From an uncultured Erythrobacter sp. (lineage in GTDB: Bacteria; Pseudomonadota; Alphaproteobacteria; Sphingomonadales; Sphingomonadaceae): a stretch of DNA of 64,000 nucleotides. The stretch lies in assembly GCA_947499505.1 (NCBI GenBank), contig CANMOQ010000002.1, positions 496,001 to 560,000 on the forward strand. The letters are read 5' to 3'. The notes under the pieces were generated by a model, which had not been told where the DNA came from, searched no databases, and worked only from the letters and a program-made list of their open reading frames with translations. This document shows positions 52,429 to 59,660 of this stretch, piece by piece (position 1 is the first letter of the stretch; each line of letters starts with the position of its first letter). The position numbers and the translations under genes are program-made.

Positions 52429-52463
52429 CGGCCCGGCCTCCATTGCGGAAGCCGGGCCGTTTT
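52429..52463 (+). terminator. intrinsic terminator of the small exported protein gene
   Basis: A perfect nine-base stem CGGCCCGGC (52429-52437) with GCCGGGCCG (52451-52459), followed by TTTTC. It lies 28 bases after the stop. Confidence 0.8.
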
Positions 52464-52534
52464 CATTTGAGCGCTAGCAACGATCCCGCGCCGTGTGCTT
52501 TCCTACTTGCATGCGGGACTGTAATTCTCGTTGC

Positions 52535-52648
52535 ATGATGGCTCAAACCTCCCACATGGCTGGTATGCAAAGTGGCGCTGGTTACCACGGCGGTGACACT
52601 GAGGGTTTTGCCTCTGGACAGTGTTCCAAGTGTTCCAAGCGTGGCTGA
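52535..52648 (+). CDS. tentative 37-residue CxxC mini-protein
   Basis: A short frame upstream of pdxH starting with two ATGs (52535, 52538) and ending with QCSKCSKRG before TGA. The CxxC pair and the Gly/His-rich middle could bind metal, but no clear ribosome site precedes it. The end is formed by a tandem copy of TGTTCCAAG, which creates the two Cys-Ser-Lys units. It is offered only as a candidate for a leader peptide or small protein. Confidence 0.2.
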   Translation: MMAQTSHMAGMQSGAGYHGGDTEGFASGQCSKCSKRG

Positions 52649-52675
52649 CGCGCGGTGAAGCGAGTGGGAAATGAC

Positions 52676-53338
52676 ATGAGTGATACAGGCCTGAATGCGG
52701 CGCAATTGGCGGATAGCGCGATCCCCACTGGCGCGGATCCCTATGCCCTGTTTGATGAGTGGTTTGCCCTTGCCAAAGACAGCGAGCCGAACGATCCCAA
52801 CGCGGTAGCAATTGCGACCGCAACCGCTGATGCGGCTCCATCCGTGCGCATGGTCTTGCTCAAAGAGCATGGGCCGCAGGACGCGCCCGCCGAGATTGGC
52901 GGAGGGGGCTTCACCTTCTACACCAATGCCCAAAGCCGCAAGGGCGGCGAGATTCTGGCCAATGCGCAGGCGAGTATGCTGTTTCATTGGAAGAGCCTGC
53001 GCCGCCAGATCCGGATCGAAGGGCGTCTTTACGAGGTGACGCCGGAGCGCGCCGATGCCTACTTCCACTCGCGCCCGTTCAAGAGCCAGGTTGGCTCTGC
53101 GGCCAGCGAACAATCGCGCCCGCTTCCCAATCGGCAGGCCTATGTCGACCGCGTCGAGCAAGTTCGCATGGAGCATGAGGAGACAGGCAAAGTGCCGCGC
53201 CCGGCGCATTGGACTGGGTTCACACTGGAGCCCAGCCGGATCGAGTTTTGGCTAGACCGCGATAACCGCCTTCACGACCGCCGCCTGTTTGAGCGCACGC
53301 CTGCAGGTGGCTGGTCCGATACACTGCTCTATCCGTAA
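52676..53338 (+). CDS. pdxH: pyridoxamine 5'-phosphate oxidase
   Basis: A 220-residue FMN enzyme producing pyridoxal 5'-phosphate. SVRMVLLKEHGPQD binds FMN phosphate, NAQSRKGGEILAN and LFHWKSLRRQIRIEG follow, and the C-terminal WLDRDNRLHDRRLFER is the family signature. The ATG at 52676 was chosen over a GTG at 52655 on the GGGA ribosome site. It is followed 11 bases later by the PhzF-like gene. Confidence 0.94.
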   Translation: MSDTGLNAAQLADSAIPTGADPYALFDEWFALAKDSEPNDPNAVAIATATADAAPSVRMVLLKEHGPQDAPAEIGGGGFTFYTNAQSRKGGEILANAQASMLFHWKSLRRQIRIEGRLYEVTPERADAYFHSRPFKSQVGSAASEQSRPLPNRQAYVDRVEQVRMEHEETGKVPRPAHWTGFTLEPSRIEFWLDRDNRLHDRRLFERTPAGGWSDTLLYP

Positions 53339-53349
53339 GGGAGCGCGCT

Positions 53350-54165
53350 ATGACGCAGACAATACCCTATTGGCATGTTGATGCCTTCGCCGCTCAGGCC
53401 TTCGGCGGAAATCAAGCAGCGGTTATGGTGCTTGATGAGTGGCTACCCGATGATGTGCTCGTCAAAATCGGCGGTGAGAACATGTTCGCGGAGACCGCCT
53501 TTGTGATTCGCGATGAGACCGGCGAAGCCGATTGGGACCTGCGCTGGTGCACGCCGACCTACGAGATCGCGCTGTGCGGTCATGCGACCTTGGCGGCTGG
53601 CCATGTGCTGCTGTCTCATCACGAATGGGGCGGTGAGAACGGCGGGCGCGATGCGGTCACCTTCCGCACGCGCAAATCAGGCATTCTTGAGGTGAAGCGG
53701 TTGGGCGAGGGCTATGAAGTTGGTCTGCCAGCAATCCGGACCGAGCCTCGAGCTCATCCAGAAGCGGTGAAGCTGCTCGGGGCTGAGCCGTTGCTCGTCC
53801 ACCGCAATGACACGCTTTACAACATCTTCCTCTATGAAAACGAAGCGCAAGTGCGCGCGCTTAAGCCTGATCTGAAGGCGCTTGGCGCACTGGGTGTTGA
53901 CCAGTTCGATTGCACCGCTCCGGGCGACAACAGCGATATAGTCAGCCGTGTGTTCGTGCCCGGTGCGGGCGTGGATGAGGACAGCGTGACCGGCTCTGCG
54001 CACGCAGCGCTCACGCCGTTTTGGGCTGAGCGGCTGGGCCGCGACAGCTTCACCGCGCATCAGGCATCGGAGCGCGGCGGCGACCTAACCTGCCGTCTGG
54101 ACGGAGAGCGTGTCTGGCTCGGCGGACCATGCGTGACTGTGGTTGAAGGCGTGTTCTACGTTTGA
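53350..54165 (+). CDS. PhzF family isomerase
   Basis: A 271-residue protein with the diaminopimelate-epimerase-like fold of PhzF. FGGNQAAVMVL at 18-28 and the general acid/base E48 in ENMFAETAFV are present; RWCTPTYEIALCGHATLAAGH and DEDSVTGSAHAALTPFWA are further signatures. No other phenazine gene is near, so it is a household PhzF homologue of unknown substrate. Eleven bases separate it from pdxH. Confidence 0.9.
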   Translation: MTQTIPYWHVDAFAAQAFGGNQAAVMVLDEWLPDDVLVKIGGENMFAETAFVIRDETGEADWDLRWCTPTYEIALCGHATLAAGHVLLSHHEWGGENGGRDAVTFRTRKSGILEVKRLGEGYEVGLPAIRTEPRAHPEAVKLLGAEPLLVHRNDTLYNIFLYENEAQVRALKPDLKALGALGVDQFDCTAPGDNSDIVSRVFVPGAGVDEDSVTGSAHAALTPFWAERLGRDSFTAHQASERGGDLTCRLDGERVWLGGPCVTVVEGVFYV

Positions 54166-54202
54166 GTGTTCTGTTTGCGTGCGGGTGCCCGGGTCCGCGC
54201 AC

Positions 54203-55357
54203 TTACCTCACGGGATAGAGCGCTAGGACATCGGCGGCTTGCTCAAGCATTGGTGGGCGTTCCTCTGAAGTGGAATGGCCCAGGCGCACCAGGGTCACGC
54301 GCTGCTCTGGTGAAACCAGCACATATTGGCCCATATGCCCGATCAGTGAGAACAGACTGGCTGGCGCACGGTCTGGGAACAGCGGATGGGGACGATTGCT
54401 TCCCGCTTCGCCAAATGGCCGGTTGAGCCAAGTTTGCAGGCCGTAATGCGGGCTCGCTGGGCTCGGCGTGACCATCGCCTCGACATAGCGGCGCGGGACC
54501 AGGCGCTCGCCATTGGGCGCGCGGCCTTTGGCGCGCAGGAACTCGCCGAACTTGGCCCAATCGCGCGCGGTGGCATGCATCAAACTGCCTCCGATCATCG
54601 TGCCTGAGGCGTCGAACTCCAGCACCATGGAGTCCATGCCAAGCGGATCAAACAAACGCTCGCTCAAATACTCGCTCACTGCTGTGCGCCGCCGATCCGG
54701 ATCATCGCTCTCGGTCAGGGCGCGGGTCGCTATATCAGCGAGGATCACAGTTGTGTTGGAGGAATATTCAAAGGTCTCGCCTGGCTCCGACTCAAGCGGT
54801 TGCTCCTTCGCCCAGCGCGCCATGTCGTCGCGCCCATCGAGGAACAGCATGCGCACCTCGGAGGATTCGTAAGGCGGATCGCCAGCCTCGGTATGGCGCA
54901 GCCCGCTGCGCATCTGAAGCAATTGCCGCAAGGTGATCTCTGCGCGCGGATCACCGGGACGCTGCCACATGGCCACTGGCGCAGCCTCGTCGAGGCGCAA
55001 ACGTCCATCCGCGACCAACATGCCGACCATCACCGCCGTCACCGTCTTGGCCATGGACCAGCTGATATGCCGGGTATCCGCGTCATAGCCCTCGCCATAG
55101 CGTTCAGCGGCGAGCTCTCCGTCTGCCATCACCAGGACGGCGCGGGTCTCACCGATCCCCTCGGCATTGAACAATTCGTCGACTTCGCGGGCCAGTTCTT
55201 CGCGCGGGGCGCCAGCCTTCTCAGTCACGGCGGCCAGCGCCTCTTCGCTGAGCGGTGCAGGCCCAGCGGGCGGGGCTTCGCCGCATGCGGAAACCAGCAT
55301 CAAAGGGGCTGACAGAAGAGCAAGAGCAGCGTTAGAGGGGATGTGACGCACAGACAT
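54203..55357 (-). CDS. class C beta-lactamase-like serine hydrolase lipoprotein
   Basis: A 384-residue protein. A lipoprotein signal ends with LVSAC (C25). The catalytic SxxK tetrad is S101-M-A-K104 in ISWSMAKTVTAVMVG; the YxN motif is present as YSSNT, and a C-terminal HMGQYV loop may stand in for KTG. This is the EstB/NylB-like branch of penicillin-recognising enzymes, often esterases or amide hydrolases. The ATG at 55357 starts the signal; the frame continues upstream to 55429 and would overlap the divergent gene. Confidence 0.87.
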   Translation of the reverse strand: MSVRHIPSNAALALLSAPLMLVSACGEAPPAGPAPLSEEALAAVTEKAGAPREELAREVDELFNAEGIGETRAVLVMADGELAAERYGEGYDADTRHISWSMAKTVTAVMVGMLVADGRLRLDEAAPVAMWQRPGDPRAEITLRQLLQMRSGLRHTEAGDPPYESSEVRMLFLDGRDDMARWAKEQPLESEPGETFEYSSNTTVILADIATRALTESDDPDRRRTAVSEYLSERLFDPLGMDSMVLEFDASGTMIGGSLMHATARDWAKFGEFLRAKGRAPNGERLVPRRYVEAMVTPSPASPHYGLQTWLNRPFGEAGSNRPHPLFPDRAPASLFSLIGHMGQYVLVSPEQRVTLVRLGHSTSEERPPMLEQAADVLALYPVR

Positions 55358-55392
55358 TTGACACTCAATTCCCCAAGGATCACGGTTTAGCA

Positions 55393-55743
55393 ATGGCAAA
55401 TTCAAAGCGGCCGCGCGCATCGCGATCATCGCGAGTGGGACTGTGGCTTTTCCTCCTCATCCTGATTGCTTTGGCGGCGACGGCATGGGTCTACCGCGAG
55501 CCGGTGCGCGGCTATGCAAATGTGGGCACGACCTATTCTGCGCGGGTTGCCTGCTCGTGCCGGTTTGTCGCCGGGCGCAGTCTGGAAGACTGCAAGAAAG
55601 ACAAGCTTGCCGGGATGGAGCTGATCACACTGGTCGACAATGTGAAGGCGAAAAGTGTAACTGCGCGCTTCCCATTGATTACTGATGCGACCGCGACTTA
55701 CCGCGAGGGCTATGGCTGCGTGATGGAGAAGTGGGAGGGTTGA
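55393..55743 (+). CDS. single-pass membrane protein of unknown function
   Basis: A 116-residue protein with a basic N-terminus, one transmembrane helix at about 15-33, and an exported domain with four cysteines (ACSCRFVAGRSLEDCKKDK and GYGCVMEKWEG). The domain repeatedly appears in sphingomonads near beta-lactamase-like hydrolase genes; its start is only 35 bases from the divergent hydrolase start, so the two probably share a control region. It has no recognised catalytic motif. Confidence 0.7.
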   Translation: MANSKRPRASRSSRVGLWLFLLILIALAATAWVYREPVRGYANVGTTYSARVACSCRFVAGRSLEDCKKDKLAGMELITLVDNVKAKSVTARFPLITDATATYREGYGCVMEKWEG

Positions 55744-55760
55744 GCGCAGCCCTATGCCGC

Positions 55761-56927
55761 TTAAGCCGCAGCGGTCGTCCCGTCGATCCAGCCGCCGCCG
55801 ACCACCCGTTCTCCGCAATAGATCACGGCGGCCTGTCCAGGCGCGACGCCAAATTCTGGTTCAGCAAAGCGGATGGAGCAGGTCGCTCCATCACCCAGCT
55901 CACCGATCAGCTCGATCGGCACAGGCTTGGCAAGGCTGCGCACTTTCGCGGTCAGCGGAGCGTCGGGCAGCGGGCCAATGCGGTTGGTCTCAATGACTTT
56001 CGCCTCGCTCACTGCAAGCATGACTTTCGGGCCAACGCGAACCTCGCGGCTGTTAGCGTCGAGGCCCACGACATAGAGCGGCTCTGGCTGTCCGCCGATA
56101 TCCAGCCCCTTGCGCTGACCAACGGTGAAATGGACGATGCCCTTATGTGTGCCCAAAGTCTCGCCCGTTTGCGCGTGCACGATGTCGCCCGGAATTCCGC
56201 CTTCGGGTCGAAGGGATTTCACGATCTTGGCGTAATTGCCATCGGGCACAAAGCAGATGTCTTGGCTGTCGGGCTTTGCCGCATTGCGCAGCGCGGCCGC
56301 TTCAGCCAGCTCGCGCACCTGCGTCTTAGGCAGGCCGCCTAGCGGGAAGCGGATGTAGTCTAGCTGTTCCTGCGTGGTTGCATAAAGGAAATAGGATTGA
56401 TCGCGCGAAGGATCGACCGCGCGGTAAAGCTCTGGCCCTGCGTCCGCCATTACCCGCCGGACATAATGGCCGGTGGCGAGGCAGTCCGCGCCCAGCTCGC
56501 GCGCCATGCGGAACAGATCGGTGAACTTGGGTCCCATATTGCAGCGGATGCAGGGCACGGGCGTGCGGCCCGCAAGATATTCGTCAGCGAATTGCTCGAC
56601 AACGTCTTCGCGAAAGGCGCTCTCATGGTCGAACACATAATGCGCAATGCCCAGGCGGTCGCACACCGCGCGGGCATCCTGAATGTCATCGCCGGCGCAG
56701 CATGCGCCCTTGCGGCCCGTCGCAGCGCCATAATCATAAAGCTGCAGCGTTATCCCGATCACTTCCGCGCCCGTATCCGCCGCCAAGGCCGCGACCACGG
56801 AGGAATCGACCCCGCCGCTCATCGCGACAACAATGCGCGATTCGCTCGCCGGTTTGGGCAAGTCGAATAGGGCGGCGCTATCGAGCCCGAAGGTAGGGCT
56901 GGCATCGAGAAGTGTGTTGTCAGTCAT
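55761..56927 (-). CDS. mnmA: tRNA-specific 2-thiouridylase MnmA
   Basis: A 388-residue enzyme forming 2-thiouridine at the wobble base of tRNAs for Lys, Glu and Gln. The PP-loop is SGGVDSS near residue 38; the catalytic cysteines fall in TPVPCIRCN and [10 protein letters not shown], and KRKGL-like QRKGLDIGG is in the C-terminal part. The ATG at 56927 was chosen; the frame reaches 57011 but adds only Arg/Thr-rich residues. Confidence 0.94.
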   Translation of the reverse strand: MTDNTLLDASPTFGLDSAALFDLPKPASESRIVVAMSGGVDSSVVAALAADTGAEVIGITLQLYDYGAATGRKGACCAGDDIQDARAVCDRLGIAHYVFDHESAFREDVVEQFADEYLAGRTPVPCIRCNMGPKFTDLFRMARELGADCLATGHYVRRVMADAGPELYRAVDPSRDQSYFLYATTQEQLDYIRFPLGGLPKTQVRELAEAAALRNAAKPDSQDICFVPDGNYAKIVKSLRPEGGIPGDIVHAQTGETLGTHKGIVHFTVGQRKGLDIGGQPEPLYVVGLDANSREVRVGPKVMLAVSEAKVIETNRIGPLPDAPLTAKVRSLAKPVPIELIGELGDGATCSIRFAEPEFGVAPGQAAVIYCGERVVGGGWIDGTTAAA

Positions 56928-57068
56928 TGCAGAGGGCGCCTTTACACCCGCTTTGCCGCGGGTTCCAGTGCTTTGCGAGACGCGCGTTAAGGCCCGTCTT
57001 TGGGTGGCCATATGCTGCGTGAGAACTTGCGAATACTTGAAGGCGCGTCCGCCAATAGTCCTAAGACC

Positions 57069-57089
57069 AGGTAAATGTGAGTTTTACCT
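57069..57089. promoter_or_regulatory. inverted repeat upstream of the sciP operon
   Basis: AGGTAAA (57069-57075) and TTTACCT (57083-57089) are perfect seven-base arms around a seven-base spacer, 33 bases before the first gene of the sciP pair. Arm length and spacing (centre-to-centre 14 bases) fit a dimeric regulator or a two-site response-regulator box. The binding protein is unknown. Confidence 0.5.
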
Positions 57090-57121
57090 CATGTTGACAT
57101 GCTCGCCTTAGAGACGAGCGA

Positions 57122-57523
57122 ATGTTCGAAAACGTTTCACCGATTCACAACACTCAGATGCAGGCTGAACTGGCCGCAGCTGGTATCGCTGTACCGACAT
57201 CGCTGACCCAGATCGACGTTAGTGCCAATGGCATGGACGATGATCGAGCCGGCAACGCTCTGCGCGCAATCGGATGGAGTGAACTGACTGCACGGATCAA
57301 CGCAGCGCAAGACCTTCGCGCCGTATTGCGCCGTGATGCGGTCCAAGGATCTGTTAGTGTCGCGAGCTTCGGAGATGCGGCAGCAAGTTATTTTGCTGCG
57401 ATTAGCGAAAGCGAACGGCCTGTTAACCCTATTGATTTAGAGGGTCGCAAAGCCTCAGCCACTAAAAGGCTTCAATACGAAGAGAACGCGGTAAGAGGCG
57501 ATCGAGAGACGATAAATGATTGA
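57122..57523 (+). CDS. protein of unknown function coupled to sciP
   Basis: A 133-residue soluble protein with no recognised family. It is mostly alpha-helical by composition, has a mixed N-terminal half (MDDDRAGNALRAIGWSEL) and a charged C-terminus. Its stop lies inside the first codons of sciP (8-base overlap), so translation of the two is linked. A perfect inverted repeat precedes it. The linkage suggests a role in CtrA-controlled cell-cycle or motility functions, but nothing in the sequence proves this. Confidence 0.7.
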   Translation: MFENVSPIHNTQMQAELAAAGIAVPTSLTQIDVSANGMDDDRAGNALRAIGWSELTARINAAQDLRAVLRRDAVQGSVSVASFGDAAASYFAAISESERPVNPIDLEGRKASATKRLQYEENAVRGDRETIND

Positions 57524-57815
57524 AAATCAGGACATCCGCCCCGCGCAGGTCATTGGCCCACTTGGTGAGCCACTGACGATTGACGACTTGCCGTCGCCCA
57601 AGACGAAACGCTGGGTTGTGCGCCGCAAGGCTGAAGTCGTGGCTGCGGTTAACGGCGGTCTCTTGACCATTGACGAAGTGCTTGAACGCTATGGGCTGAC
57701 CCTTGAGGAGTTTGCATCGTGGCAGCGCGCGGTCGATCGTTCAGGCATGCAAGGCCTGCGTGTGACCCGCATTCAGCATTATCGCGATCTCTATGAGCGC
57801 CAGCTTAAATACTGA
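57516..57815 (+). CDS. sciP: CtrA inhibitor SciP (DUF1153)
   Basis: A 99-residue helix-turn-helix protein of the alphaproteobacterial DUF1153 family. The core PSPKTKRWVVRRKAEVVAAV and LTIDEVLERYGLTLEEFASW is nearly invariant; in Caulobacter it binds CtrA at target promoters and blocks activation in G1. The ATG at 57516 overlaps the preceding gene. With trcR at 8315 this window carries two parts of the alphaproteobacterial cell-cycle network. Confidence 0.93.
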   Translation: MIENQDIRPAQVIGPLGEPLTIDDLPSPKTKRWVVRRKAEVVAAVNGGLLTIDEVLERYGLTLEEFASWQRAVDRSGMQGLRVTRIQHYRDLYERQLKY

Positions 57816-57980
57816 CGCCTTAGGCATGTGAATACGGGCATTTCTCGGGCCCAGATTCGCACAAACTCGTAAAACACCCTAGCATCCTGTGGTTCTCGCG
57901 CTCTAAAGGGCGCGGGACGCAGTGGATTCGCGCCTTGGCGGGCTCCTCTGCAGATAAAGAAAACCTCAGGAGGGATCATT

Positions 57981-58247
57981 ATGGGTTGGATTATTGCTCT
58001 TATCGTCGGCGGCGTGGCCGGTTGGCTCGCTAGCTTGGTTATGAACCGCGATGCTTCAATGGGCATTTTTTGGAACATTGTCGTGGGCTGTATTGGCTCG
58101 GTTGTCGGCAATGCAATCGTTGGCCCACTGCTCGGTATCAGCGGCAGCGTGCAAGAGTTTTCATTGACCGGTTTGGGCGTTGCTGTTGTCGGCGCTGTGG
58201 TGTTGCTCGGCATCGTTAACCTGATCAAGCGTGGCAGCGTGCGCTAA
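57981..58247 (+). CDS. GlsB/YeaQ/YmgE family stress-response membrane protein
   Basis: An 88-residue very hydrophobic protein with three helices. MGWIIALIVGGVAGWLASLV at the start and NIVVGCIGSVVGNAIVGPLLG in the middle are typical of the transglycosylase-associated (YeaQ) family, which is linked to stress responses but has no known activity. AGGAGG lies upstream of the ATG and a terminator follows, so it is a single-gene unit. Confidence 0.9.
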   Translation: MGWIIALIVGGVAGWLASLVMNRDASMGIFWNIVVGCIGSVVGNAIVGPLLGISGSVQEFSLTGLGVAVVGAVVLLGIVNLIKRGSVR

Positions 58248-58273
58248 AACGCCGCGAACACATACGCATTTTA

Positions 58274-58307
58274 GGGCGGGGCAGTGGTGAGCTGCCTCGC
58301 CCTTTTT
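58274..58307 (+). terminator. intrinsic terminator after the GlsB-type gene
   Basis: Eleven-base arms 58274-58284 and 58292-58302 (one G-U pair) with a seven-base loop, then TTTTT. It lies 27 bases after the stop. Confidence 0.85.
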
Positions 58308-58407
58308 CGTGCGCGCTTAGGAACTTATGCGCCATGCCGCTCGTCTATGCTCAAAGTCATCAGTCGAACCGCGCATTGCCCGATGGCTTACGGCGGCGTA
58401 TGAGGGA

Positions 58408-58434
58408 TTGCACAAGGTGACTTATGAGTATAAC
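58408..58434 (+). promoter_or_regulatory. possible promoter of the RND efflux operon
   Basis: TTGCAC (58408-58413) and TATAAC (58429-58434) resemble -35 and -10 boxes but with a short 15-base spacer, a spacing that usually requires an activator such as a MerR-type protein. AGGTG and CACCT flank the -10 region as a small dyad. No regulator gene is adjacent. Confidence 0.3.
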
Positions 58435-58464
58435 ACACCTGTGCGATACACCTGAGGTTTAGCC

Positions 58465-59655
58465 ATGAATTACGAAAGTTCCATCACTGCAGAGGCCGCT
58501 GATAGCGTGCCGACTGACTTGTCAGGCACAGCCGCTGACAAGTCGCGCGTCTCGCGCCCTGTGGTGCTGATCGGTATAGGAATCATTGGCGCGCTGCTGG
58601 CGATTGCTGCCTATGTGGTGCTCACCTCGGATGACGGTGTCGGCGCAGGCGATGACAATGCTCAGGCGCCGGTCGTAACCGTGGTTGCCCCCGGCAAAAC
58701 CACTGTCGAAGGAGTGATTACCGCGCCCGGCACTTTGGCCGCGCGGCGCGAAATGCCGGTTGGCGTGGTTGGCGAGGGCGGCCGAGTTGTCTCCGTTCCC
58801 GTGGATGCGGGCGATTGGGTGCGTCAGGGCCAGGTGCTGGCCGTGATCGACCGTTCGGTTCAATCACAGCAGGCTCAGGCGCAAGCGGCTCAGATCGGCG
58901 TTGCCAAGGCGGACGCGCAATTGGCGCAGGCCAACCTCGACCGCGCGCTGCAATTGGTTGAACGAGGATTCGTCTCCAAGGCCGACGTTGATCGCCTGAC
59001 TGCGACGCGCGATTCTGCGAACGCCCGGGTCCAGGTGGCTGAGGCGCAGTTGCGTGAATTGCGCGCACGCGCGGCGCGCCTCAATATCGTCGCTCCGGCG
59101 GCGGGCCTGCTGCTTGAGCGTAATGTTGAGCCGGGGCAAACGGTCTCTGGTGGCACGCCAAGCCTGTTCCGAATTGCGCGCGGCGGCGAAATGGAAATGC
59201 TCGCGCAGCTGAGCCAAGAACAAATCGCGGTTTTGGGCCAGGGCGTAGCGGCCACCGTCGTACCGACCGGATCAAACAAAAGCTTTAGCGGCCAAGTGTG
59301 GCAAGTCTCGCCGGTTATCGATCCGCAAAACCGCCAGGGCATTGCGCGCGTGGCGCTTGCCTACGCGCCGGAATTGCGGCCCGGCGGCTTTGCCACGGCT
59401 GAAATCAAAAGCGGCACTGTTGTCGCCACCATCCTGCCAGAAAGCTCAGTCTTGGCTGATAGCGAAGGCAGCTATGTCTACATCGTCAGCGACGAGAAGA
59501 AAGCGGAGAGGCGCGCGGTCAAGACCGGCATGGTCACGCCTGACGGTATCGTCGTAACCGAGGGCCTCGACGGCAGCGAGCAGATTGTGCTGCGCGCTGG
59601 CGGCTTCCTGACTGAAGGCGAAGCGGTCTCGCCCAAGATGCTAGAGGATAGCTAA
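58465..59655 (+). CDS. RND efflux periplasmic adaptor (membrane fusion protein)
   Basis: A 396-residue HlyD/AcrA-type adaptor. A single transmembrane helix is at about 32-52; the lipoyl half-motif lies around VPVDAGDWVRQGQVLAVID, followed by a coiled-coil hairpin of about 75 residues, the second lipoyl half (IVAPAAGLLLERNVEPGQTV), and beta-barrel and membrane-proximal domains. It is anchored by a helix rather than a lipid. The pump gene begins five bases after its stop. No TolC-like gene is present in the window. Confidence 0.92.
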   Translation: MNYESSITAEAADSVPTDLSGTAADKSRVSRPVVLIGIGIIGALLAIAAYVVLTSDDGVGAGDDNAQAPVVTVVAPGKTTVEGVITAPGTLAARREMPVGVVGEGGRVVSVPVDAGDWVRQGQVLAVIDRSVQSQQAQAQAAQIGVAKADAQLAQANLDRALQLVERGFVSKADVDRLTATRDSANARVQVAEAQLRELRARAARLNIVAPAAGLLLERNVEPGQTVSGGTPSLFRIARGGEMEMLAQLSQEQIAVLGQGVAATVVPTGSNKSFSGQVWQVSPVIDPQNRQGIARVALAYAPELRPGGFATAEIKSGTVVATILPESSVLADSEGSYVYIVSDEKKAERRAVKTGMVTPDGIVVTEGLDGSEQIVLRAGGFLTEGEAVSPKMLEDS

Positions 59656-59660
59656 TCGCC

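Noticed and set aside
52463..53209. Minus-strand frame of 248 residues
   Set aside because: Antisense to pdxH and begins in the terminator of the preceding gene.
57094..57099. Perfect TTGACA box before the sciP pair
   Set aside because: A -10 box at the right distance would fall on the start codon at 57122, and no suitable sequence is there.
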